From VHCN01 sp964589935 (lineage in GTDB: Bacteria; Verrucomicrobiota; Verrucomicrobiia; Limisphaerales; VHCN01): DNA of 64,000 nt. Where the stretch lies: positions 217,953-281,952 of the forward strand of contig CAZPVD010000005.1 of NCBI GenBank assembly GCA_964589935.1. The letters run 5' to 3'. Below, piece after piece: positions 24,488-31,170 of the stretch. Position 1 is the first letter of the stretch; every line of letters starts with the position of its first letter. The position numbers and the translations under genes were made by a program. The notes under the pieces were generated by a model. It had not been told where the DNA came from and did no database searches. It saw only the letters and a program-made list of their open reading frames with translations.

Positions 24488-26332
24488 TCACTTCTTCTTC
24501 GGCGCGGGCGGTTCCTTGGGCGGCGGGAGGAAGGCGAGGTTGCCGGTGGCCTGCACCTTGCGGCGGTAAATCTTGTCGCCGCAGCCGATGTAGAGCCATT
24601 CGAGCTTGTCGCCCGCGAGCGCCACGCTGGTCATGGCCTTCGTGTTCGGGTTCGGCAGCACGCCGCACATGCGGCCCGTCGGGTCGAACACCTGCACGCC
24701 GAGCGCGCTCGTCACGTAGTAGCGGCCGATGCTGTCGCTCGTCATGCCGTCGCCCGCGCTGGATGGGTTCTTCGGCGGGTTTTCGTTGAACTTCCACTCG
24801 CCCTTGGGGTCAACCGGCAGGCGCATGGTCATGTAAGGCTCCTTCGCCGTAAGCGAGCCGTCCGCCTCGACGCGGAAGACCCACGTGAACTGCCCGCGGT
24901 AGTCGCTCACCGCGAGCGTCCCTTGGTCGGGCGAGAGCGTGATGCCGTTGGGCGCGGTGATGCCCACGTCGGCGGCGCGTTTCTCGCCGGTCTTCGCGTT
25001 GATGAACGTCACCTGTTTTTTGCCGGTCTCGGTGATGTAGATGTGGCCCTTCTGCGAAACGATGAGGTCGTTCGGCTGCACGTCCTCGGCGATGACGGCC
25101 TTTTTGCCGCTGGGAAGTTCAAAGGCGACGAGCTGTTTGTCCTTGCCGACGCAGGCGTAGAGGCGTCCGTCGGGGCCGAACTTCAAACCGCTGCACGAAG
25201 TGCCTTCGAGCATCTTCGTCTTCTCGCCACTCGGCGAAATCTTCCACACGGCGGGCGGCATGGAGCGCATCTCGGCGAACCAGAGATTGCCCTGCGCGTC
25301 CGGCGTGAGGCCGTCGCAGAAGTTCAGGTTGTCAGCCACGACGTGCCAGCCTTCGCCCTCGATGAGCAGGCGGTGCAGCGTGAGATCGCCGCCGAGGTCT
25401 TGCTTGATGTTGATCTCGGGCTGCGTGGTTTCCTTGCGCCAGAGCCATTTCAGCGCTTCGGGGAAGTGCGTGCCGCCGTGCTCCGAGCTGTGCCGGTAGC
25501 CCTCGGCCCACTCGAAGTGCAGATCGTAGCCCATGTATTTGAGCGACGCGGCCATCTGCTTGTTCGCGAGCGGCCAGCTTCCGAATGCGTTGACCACGTC
25601 GCCGCTCGTGTCGGCCATCCAGACGCGGATGGGCTTGTGTTCCGTCTTGCGAATCATCGCGGCGTAATCGTAGCCACCGCGCAGATGCGTGAAGCTGCCG
25701 ACTGTCGAGAGCACCTTGCGGAATTGATCGGGCCGTTCCCACGCAACGGTGAAGGCGCAGATGCCGCCGCTGGATGAGCCGCAGATCGCGCGGTCATCGG
25801 GATTCTTCGAGAGCTTAAAGTCCTTCTCCACTTCGGGCAGAATCTCGTCAACGATCATGCGCGTGTAGCGGTCGCCGAGTGAATCATACTCGAAGCTGCG
25901 GTTGCTCGCACCGGCGGTCTTGCCATTCTTGTCCTTGCGTGGCGGCGTGCCCGGCTCGCGGTTGTCGCCGGGGTTGATGAAGATGCCGATGGTGACGGGC
26001 ATTTCGCCGCGCGCCATGAGGTTGTCGAAGACGATGGGCGCGCGCCACGGGCCGTTCGTGCTCATGTAGCCGCGGCCATCTTGGAAGACCATCACGCTGG
26101 CGGGCTTGTCGGGCGTGCATTGCGCGGGCACGTAAATCCACCAGTCGCGGATGGTGTTCGTGAAAACTTTGCTCTGCCAGTCCTTGTGCTCGACGACGCG
26201 CCCGTGCGGGACGCTCGGATTGAACTGGTGATCCGGCGCGGCCTTGAACTCATCCGCGGCATGAACGTGCAGCGGAGTGGATGCGGCGAGCGCGGCGACG
26301 AAGGAAATCGGAAGGAGATGTCTTGCAGGCAT
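24488..26332 (-). CDS. Exported esterase (enterochelin-esterase-like) fused to SMP-30/gluconolactonase-like propeller
   Basis: 614 residues with a signal peptide ending near HVHA/AD (residue 25). Residues about 40-300 form an alpha/beta-hydrolase of the Fes/esterase D type, with nucleophile Ser187 in CGSSSGG and a late His-rich segment (EGYRHSSEHGGTHFPEALKW) likely to carry the catalytic His. Residues about 325-605 form an SMP-30/LRE-like beta-propeller (NFCDGLTPDAQGNLWFAEM, LKFGPDGRLYACVG, APNGITLSPDQGTLAVSDY, GDGMTSDSIGRYYVTS). It ends in a Pro/Lys-rich tail. Both domains suggest ester or lactone cleavage of carbohydrate-type substrates outside the cytoplasm. The N-terminal part is paralogous to the gene at 28663. 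Confidence 0.88.
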   Translation of the reverse strand: MPARHLLPISFVAALAASTPLHVHAADEFKAAPDHQFNPSVPHGRVVEHKDWQSKVFTNTIRDWWIYVPAQCTPDKPASVMVFQDGRGYMSTNGPWRAPIVFDNLMARGEMPVTIGIFINPGDNREPGTPPRKDKNGKTAGASNRSFEYDSLGDRYTRMIVDEILPEVEKDFKLSKNPDDRAICGSSSGGICAFTVAWERPDQFRKVLSTVGSFTHLRGGYDYAAMIRKTEHKPIRVWMADTSGDVVNAFGSWPLANKQMAASLKYMGYDLHFEWAEGYRHSSEHGGTHFPEALKWLWRKETTQPEINIKQDLGGDLTLHRLLIEGEGWHVVADNLNFCDGLTPDAQGNLWFAEMRSMPPAVWKISPSGEKTKMLEGTSCSGLKFGPDGRLYACVGKDKQLVAFELPSGKKAVIAEDVQPNDLIVSQKGHIYITETGKKQVTFINAKTGEKRAADVGITAPNGITLSPDQGTLAVSDYRGQFTWVFRVEADGSLTAKEPYMTMRLPVDPKGEWKFNENPPKNPSSAGDGMTSDSIGRYYVTSALGVQVFDPTGRMCGVLPNPNTKAMTSVALAGDKLEWLYIGCGDKIYRRKVQATGNLAFLPPPKEPPAPKKK

Positions 26333-26460
26333 GGGCGGAATGATTAACCGGAGCCGCGCCCGGTGGGAATGGCAAAATGAAGCCGCCGGGAAGTTCTACG
26401 GAATCGGCCCGATTGACCGCGAGGCGCAACTTTGCGACAGCATTGGGTATCGTTGTGACG

Positions 26461-28047
26461 ATGTGTTGTTCGAGAGCGCGGCTGGTGCTGCTGGCGTGTC
26501 TGGTGGCGTTCGGCTGGCGCGGCCGCGCGGCGGTGCCGGCGTTCATCGGGCAGAACTTCACCGGCAGCGTTTACGGGACGGACTCGCTCTCGTTCCCGCC
26601 GGACAGCAACGGTGCGGTGGGTCCGGATCACTTCGTCGAGTTCATCAACGGCCGCTTCTCCGCTTACAGCAAGACCAACGGCAGTCGCGTGCTGACGCAG
26701 ACCGATCTGGCGTTTTGGAACGCCGCCGGTATCACGCTGCCCACGGGCTACGACCTGACCGATCCGCGCATTGTTTATGATCCGTCGGTGCAGCGGTGGT
26801 TTGCGGCGCAAATTGATTTTGATCCCAGCGGCGCGAAGAACACGAACCGCTTCCTGCTCGCCATCTCAACCACAGCCGATCCGACGGGCGCGTGGAAGGG
26901 CGTCGCATTCCTCAGTGATCCGAACGGTGTCAACTTCGCTGATTTTCCCGCGCTTGGCCTGGATGCGAACGGCGTGTATCTGTCGGGCGATTTGTTCAAC
27001 GCGGCGCAAACTACCGTCGGACCCATTCTCGTTTCCATTCCAAAGTCCGACCTGCTCGCGGCCACGCCGTCCGTCGCGCGGCGCACGTTCTTCACCGGGC
27101 TGAGTTATTCGGCGAACGGGCAAATCCTCCAGCCTGCCGTCTGCGTGGACGGCAGCGCGACCGGCGCGGTGCTCGCGGTCGGCGATCTCGGATTGGATTT
27201 CGTTCCACACTCAACGCTGAAGGCGCTCACCATCCTCAACGCGGCATCGGCCACTGCGTCTCTTTCCTCGGCTGCGACAGTCAACGTGAGTGCCTACTCC
27301 GTGCCGCTGAACCCCACGCAGCCGAACGGGCGTAACGATCTCGATGACGGGGACGCGCGGTTCAGCGCTGCGGTGCGCGTGGTCGGAGGCGTTCTCTACG
27401 CCGTGCACGGAACGGAGGTCAACAACCTCGCCGCGCTGCGCTGGTATCGTTTCAGCGCGACGAACTTCGCCATCTTGGAATCCGGCACGATCACGAACGC
27501 CGTGCTCGACTTGTTTTATCCGTCCATTGCCGTGAACGCGCAGGGCACGGTCGTCATCACGTGCAACGGATGCAGCCTCGTCAACTACGTCAGCTCCTAC
27601 GCCTACGTCGGCCAGACCGTGAACGGCGTCACCACCTTCAACAACCCGCTCCTGTTGCAGTCCGGCACGGCCAGCTACCGCAACATCCTCGCGGGCGACA
27701 CGTCGAGCCGGTGGGGCGATTACAGCGCGACCAGCGTGGACCCGGCCGACCCGTCGCGCTTCTGGGTGATCCAGATGTTGCCGATTGCCACCGCGAGATG
27801 GATCACGCAAATCACCGAGATCATCACGAGCCCGCCTCCATTGAGCATCGCGCGGGCGAACACCAACGCCCTGATTTCCTGGCCCGGTTACGCCTCGACG
27901 ATGACGCTTCAAGCCAACACTAACGTCGTCAACACGAACACTTGGGTCGCGGTGTCGCAGTCACCGGTTCCCAATGGGAATCAACTCACCGTGACCCTGC
28001 CCGCGACGAACGCTGCGAACTTCTTCCGTCTCAAGCTCGGCCCGTGA
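26461..28047 (+). CDS. Exported protein of unknown function with Verrucomicrobia-type C-terminal domain
   Basis: 528 residues from the ATG at 26461, which precedes a signal peptide (LVLLACLVAFGWRGRAA); the frame is open from 26377 but that segment is not signal-like. The body is beta-rich and propeller-like (NGAVGPDHFVEFINGRFSAY, DPRIVYDPSVQRWFAAQID, DFPALGLDANGVYLSGDLFN, FYPSIAVNAQGTVVITC). It ends in a small beta domain finishing NAANFFRLKLGP, an ending seen in many secreted proteins of this phylum. No catalytic motif is recognised. It is divergent from the esterase fusion, about 130 bp away. Confidence 0.8.
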   Translation: MCCSRARLVLLACLVAFGWRGRAAVPAFIGQNFTGSVYGTDSLSFPPDSNGAVGPDHFVEFINGRFSAYSKTNGSRVLTQTDLAFWNAAGITLPTGYDLTDPRIVYDPSVQRWFAAQIDFDPSGAKNTNRFLLAISTTADPTGAWKGVAFLSDPNGVNFADFPALGLDANGVYLSGDLFNAAQTTVGPILVSIPKSDLLAATPSVARRTFFTGLSYSANGQILQPAVCVDGSATGAVLAVGDLGLDFVPHSTLKALTILNAASATASLSSAATVNVSAYSVPLNPTQPNGRNDLDDGDARFSAAVRVVGGVLYAVHGTEVNNLAALRWYRFSATNFAILESGTITNAVLDLFYPSIAVNAQGTVVITCNGCSLVNYVSSYAYVGQTVNGVTTFNNPLLLQSGTASYRNILAGDTSSRWGDYSATSVDPADPSRFWVIQMLPIATARWITQITEIITSPPPLSIARANTNALISWPGYASTMTLQANTNVVNTNTWVAVSQSPVPNGNQLTVTLPATNAANFFRLKLGP

Positions 28048-28054
28048 GCGCGCC

Positions 28055-28140
28055 TACTTCGCGTAATCGCGCCAAAATCCAGCGCATCGTCTCGGCAGCA
28101 GTGATCCGCCGTGCTTGCCGCTGGGAATGTCACCGCCGCC
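28055..28140 (-). pseudogene. Relic of an esterase 3' end
   Basis: About 86 bp closely resembling the last codons of the esterase gene at 28663-29589: the blocks TACTTCGCGTAATCGCGCCA, CCAGCGCATCGT, and CCGCCGTGCTTGCCGCTG occur in the same order in both. Read on the minus strand it corresponds to the C-terminal GGHSGKHGGSLLPDTMRWLWRDYAK region with small indels. No upstream part of the gene is present. It abuts the toxin gene, so the toxin-antitoxin pair lies between this relic and the intact esterase end. Confidence 0.75.
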
Positions 28141-28141
28141 T

Positions 28142-28408
28142 TCAGCGCCCAACCAGCTTGTTGTATTGTTCATGTGTCCCAATCCAAACCCAGACAACCT
28201 CGTTGCCGGTCATTTCGCCGAGCGCGCGATAGTGGTCCCCAACACGCACTGAAAACCGGGAGTCGCTTCCTTTCAGTCGTTTGAATTCCAACGAAGGATG
28301 GCGCGGATTGGATTGCCAGAGCTGGTAATTCCTGTCGGCCAGTCGTTGGATATGAGCCGGCAGTTGGTTGTAGCATTTCCAGAAGCTGCTGCTCGCCCGC
28401 GATTTCAT
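28142..28408 (-). CDS. RelE/ParE-like toxin of a type II toxin-antitoxin pair
   Basis: 88 residues. The pattern FWKCYNQLPAHIQRLADRNYQLW, HPSLEFKRLKG, SVRVGDHYRALGEM and VVWVWIGTHEQYNKLV has the helix-then-sheet order and conserved Arg/His of RelE-superfamily proteins (RelE/ParE/HigB fold). The RelE members cut mRNA on the ribosome and ParE members poison gyrase; I cannot tell which applies. The start overlaps the antitoxin stop by 4 bp. A homologous pair is carried as an integron cassette at 62055-62499. Confidence 0.75.
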   Translation of the reverse strand: MKSRASSSFWKCYNQLPAHIQRLADRNYQLWQSNPRHPSLEFKRLKGSDSRFSVRVGDHYRALGEMTGNEVVWVWIGTHEQYNKLVGR

Positions 28409-28620
28409 TTCTGCTTGGATGGCCAGTCGCGCAACTTGTCCGCCTTGCGCTCCGACTCCGCCTGTTCAAACAGAAAATCCAGCCTGCCAGTCGCGGAGTC
28501 CTTTTCCAACTGGCGGTCCCATTCAGCGTTATCACGCTTGAGCAGCCAGGACGCGAGCTTGGTCACATCACGCGGCGGCAGTTGCTCAATGGCGCGCTCA
28601 ATTTCCTCGACCTTGCTCAT
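28405..28620 (-). CDS. Antitoxin of the RelE/ParE-like pair
   Basis: 71 residues, highly charged and helical (KVEEIERAIEQLPPRDVTKLASWLLKRDNAEWDRQLEKD). The segment AEWDRQLEKDSATGRLDFLFEQAESERK matches the cassette antitoxin at 62302 (NEWDRQIESDIRAGRFDAAGKRAKAD), and this C-terminal half is probably the toxin-binding part. The order antitoxin then toxin with a 4-bp overlap is the classic arrangement. No DNA-binding motif is obvious. Confidence 0.75.
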   Translation of the reverse strand: MSKVEEIERAIEQLPPRDVTKLASWLLKRDNAEWDRQLEKDSATGRLDFLFEQAESERKADKLRDWPSKQK

Positions 28621-28662
28621 GATGGGAAACTAGCCGGGTTTGGCTGTGCGCTCAAGTTCGCG

Positions 28663-29589
28663 TTACTTCGCGTAATCGCGCCACAACCAGCGCATCGTGT
28701 CGGGTAGGAGCGAGCCGCCGTGCTTGCCGCTGTGGCCGCCGTCGCCGAACTTGAAATCAGCATCCATCTTTGCGAACTGCAACGCGGCGAACATCTCCTG
28801 GTTCGCCAGCGGCCAGTTGCCGTGCAGGTTGTCGAGGTCGTTCGAGCCGTCCTGCAAGGACACACGAATCTTGCGGCGCAGTTCCCAGCGGTTCTTCTCC
28901 ACGTCGCTCAACTCCTTCGGCGCGGGGCCGGAGCCTTTGCGGATGAGCGAGGGATACGCGTGCCCGCCGCGGATATTCGTGAAACTGCCGATGTGGCTGA
29001 TGACCTTCTGGAACGACTCGGGCCGCTCCCACGCGACGGTAAAGGCGCAGATGCCGCCGCTGCTGATGCCCACCGTGGCGCGGCCCGCGGGGTCTTTCGT
29101 GATGCTCCACTTCTTCTCCACATCGGGCAGCAATTCCTCGATGAGGAAGCGCGCGTAGGTGTCGCCCATCGAATCGTATTCGTAGCTGCGGTTGCTGCGC
29201 GCCTTCTGGCCCGGCTCGGCGGCGGGCACGTTGCCGGGATTGATGAACACGCCGATGGTGACGGGCATTTCCTTCTTCGCGATGAGGTTGTCCATGACGA
29301 CCGTCGAGCGGAACCCGCCGTTCGTTGTCACGTAGCCGCCACCATCCATGAAGACCATGAGGCACGCGGGCTTCGCGGCGTCGTATTGCTTCGGAACGTA
29401 GACCCAGTAATCGCGCTCCGTGCCCGGATAAACCTTGCTGGCCTTGAAGGAAAATTTCTCCACCTTCCCCTGCGGCGCGCCGGCCTGCGGCATGGAATCG
29501 GGGCCGAGCTTGTAGTCATCCGCGGCGCGGGAAATCGAAGCCGTGGCAAACAAAACGAACGCGAGGCAATGCAAAACAGGACGTGTCAT
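28663..29589 (-). CDS. Exported esterase (enterochelin-esterase-like)
   Basis: 308 residues from the ATG at 29589, chosen because it starts a signal peptide (PVLHCLAFVLFATASISRA). The alpha/beta-hydrolase domain has nucleophile Ser176 in VGISSGG and the downstream block FGDGGHSGKHGGSLLPDTMRWLW with the probable catalytic His. It shares long blocks with residues 30-300 of the fusion at 24488 (CAFTVAWERP, PVTIGVFINPG), but lacks the propeller. The substrate is unknown; neighbours suggest carbohydrate ester breakdown. It lies 57 bp downstream of the amidohydrolase, on the same strand. Confidence 0.88.
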   Translation of the reverse strand: MTRPVLHCLAFVLFATASISRAADDYKLGPDSMPQAGAPQGKVEKFSFKASKVYPGTERDYWVYVPKQYDAAKPACLMVFMDGGGYVTTNGGFRSTVVMDNLIAKKEMPVTIGVFINPGNVPAAEPGQKARSNRSYEYDSMGDTYARFLIEELLPDVEKKWSITKDPAGRATVGISSGGICAFTVAWERPESFQKVISHIGSFTNIRGGHAYPSLIRKGSGPAPKELSDVEKNRWELRRKIRVSLQDGSNDLDNLHGNWPLANQEMFAALQFAKMDADFKFGDGGHSGKHGGSLLPDTMRWLWRDYAK

Positions 29590-29646
29590 GCGCGCAAGCT
29601 TAACAACCGCGCCCTGCGACGCAACGCGGATTTCGCGTCTCCTCAT

Positions 29647-30615
29647 TCACGCCGCGCGCTGCACATACTTGTAGGCGGCGAGCGCGTTCCCGGCGAAAAA
29701 CTTCAGCGTCGCCTCGCGGGTTTTGTCGGCGTAATACTGGATCATGACGCTCTGCACCGTGGCGCAGCTCGCGAAACGGTCGCTCACGGGCCAGTTGCTG
29801 CCGTAAATGAGCCGGTTCTCGCCGAAGCAGTTCCACACGTGGTCGAGCACGGGACGGTAGAACTCCACGTCCTTCGGCGCGGTGCCGTCCGTGTGGCCCG
29901 TGCCCTCGACGAGCGCGGAAACCTTGCAGAAGACATTCTTGTGCCACGCGCACGCCTCCATGCCGCGACGCCAGTCCTCCGGCGGAGTCTTGCCGTCAAT
30001 GCGCACGTTGGCGACGTGGTTGATGGCGATGCGCAGGTCGGGCAGCGCAGTGGCGAGGCGTTCAATGTCCGGCAGCATCGCGGGCCCGCCGTTGATGTCG
30101 AGTTCGAGATCGTGCGCGATGAGTTGCTTGAGGTCGGCGAGCAGCGCGGCGTCGCTGAGCGATTTCGTCACGCGCGGATGCCCGATGCGGATGCCGCGGA
30201 AAAGTTTGTTCCTTGCGAAGCGCTTCAAGCCCTTGCGGAACTCCTCCGAGTTCTCCGGCAGATTGCCGACGAGGCCGACGATGAACGGGTCCTTCGCCGC
30301 GAGGTCGAGCACCCACTGGTTGTCCTCGATCCACGGGCTGGCCTCGACGACGACCGTGCCGGCGACGCGCCACGGCTGCGGCAGCGCGCGGTAATCCTTC
30401 GGCAGCACGGTGCGGTAGAGCAGCGCGTCACCCTTGCCCGGCCACGGCACACCCTGCGGCCGCGACGGATCATAAAAATGCGTGTGCGTGTCAATGACGG
30501 GCACGTCTGGCAATAGTCCATGTTCGACTATCTTTGTTGCGCACGCCGCGCCCGCGACGGTTGCGCCGAGTGCGGAAGTTTTCAGAAAAGTCCTGCGGGA
30601 AACGCGCGTGTTCAT
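29647..30615 (-). CDS. Tat-exported amidohydrolase (metal-dependent hydrolase, amidohydro_2 type)
   Basis: 322 residues from the ATG at 30615, immediately before a twin-arginine signal (SRRTFLKTSALGATVAGAAC); the Cys could also be lipidated. The TIM-barrel amidohydrolase shows the metal-binding start VIDTHTHFYDP, then a GIRIG strand, AINHVANV, and the end motif RLIYGSNWPVSD with the last conserved Asp position. This group (PF04909) includes lactonases acting on sugar acids and L-fuconolactonase-like enzymes; sugar-lactone hydrolysis is therefore plausible but unproven. Likely co-transcribed with the esterase downstream. Confidence 0.87.
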   Translation of the reverse strand: MNTRVSRRTFLKTSALGATVAGAACATKIVEHGLLPDVPVIDTHTHFYDPSRPQGVPWPGKGDALLYRTVLPKDYRALPQPWRVAGTVVVEASPWIEDNQWVLDLAAKDPFIVGLVGNLPENSEEFRKGLKRFARNKLFRGIRIGHPRVTKSLSDAALLADLKQLIAHDLELDINGGPAMLPDIERLATALPDLRIAINHVANVRIDGKTPPEDWRRGMEACAWHKNVFCKVSALVEGTGHTDGTAPKDVEFYRPVLDHVWNCFGENRLIYGSNWPVSDRFASCATVQSVMIQYYADKTREATLKFFAGNALAAYKYVQRAA

Positions 30616-30795
30616 GGCTGTGTGAACCCATTGTGCAAACCGGCGGAACGAAAGCCAGCGCGGAACGTCGCCATCAGGGATGACGCGACCCGCCTCCGCA
30701 CCCACACGCTCACGCATTCCATCAAGAAACTACGGCCCGCGAGCCTCGCGCAGGCCAAATGCGCAAGCGTCTTTGAAATGGAGGTCTTTCGCGGG

Positions 30796-31005
30796 TGAAA
30801 AGTGGAATTCCACCCCTCACGGGTGGGCGTCCACGGGCCGCGCGAGGACATCCACGCGCGACGCGTGGACGCCGACGGATGACGCGAGGATGTCCACGGA
30901 TGACGCGAGGATGTCCACGGATGACGCGAGGATGTCCACGGATGTTCCGAGGACATCTACGCATGAGGCGTGGAGGCCCACGAGCGATGGGAGGATGCCC
31001 ACGGA
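30796..31005. repeat. Intergenic array of ten 21-bp units with palindromic core
   Basis: Ten 21-bp units run from 30796 to 31005. Three central units (30880-30942) are identical, TGACGCGAGGATGTCCACGGA; outer units diverge but keep the phase. The core is a 12-base near-palindrome of the form GTGG-4N-CCAC: perfect in the first unit (GTGGAATTCCAC, 30803-30814) and with one degenerate arm in most others. The period is the same as for the array at 23411, though the core sequence differs. Together with the palindrome at 31053 it fills most of a 555-bp gap between the amidohydrolase and ileS; 30616-30795 shows nothing recognisable. Confidence 0.85.
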
Positions 31006-31052
31006 AGGCCCGTCAAGTTCCACGAACCGGGCGGGGAGGTTGCCGGGACGCC

Positions 31053-31168
31053 GGAGCGCGGCTGTATCCGCAGGATCAGCCGCAGCGGATTGGAATGCGG
31101 TGGCAAGCGCCGGTCAGTCAAGCGTTCCGCATCTGCTGCGGCTGGTGCTCCGCATACAGCCGCGCTCC
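31053..31168. repeat. 116-bp imperfect inverted repeat downstream of ileS
   Basis: The left arm starts GGAGCGCGGCTGTATCCGCA and the right end, reverse-complemented, starts GGAGCGCGGCTGTATGCGGA; both continue with CAGCCGCAGC. The first 15 bases of the arms match perfectly and later bases pair with few mismatches around a central loop near 31100-31120. It ends 2 bp before the ileS stop codon, so on the minus strand it sits just after ileS and could stop transcription. It resembles mobile palindromic (REP/MITE-like) elements. Confidence 0.8.
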
Positions 31169-31170
31169 CA

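Noticed and set aside
28720..30516. Long plus-strand open frame of about 598 codons
   Set aside because: It is antisense to the esterase and amidohydrolase genes, whose signal peptides and motifs are clear. Its translation is rich in R, H, V and A with no domain; it is a by-product of high GC.
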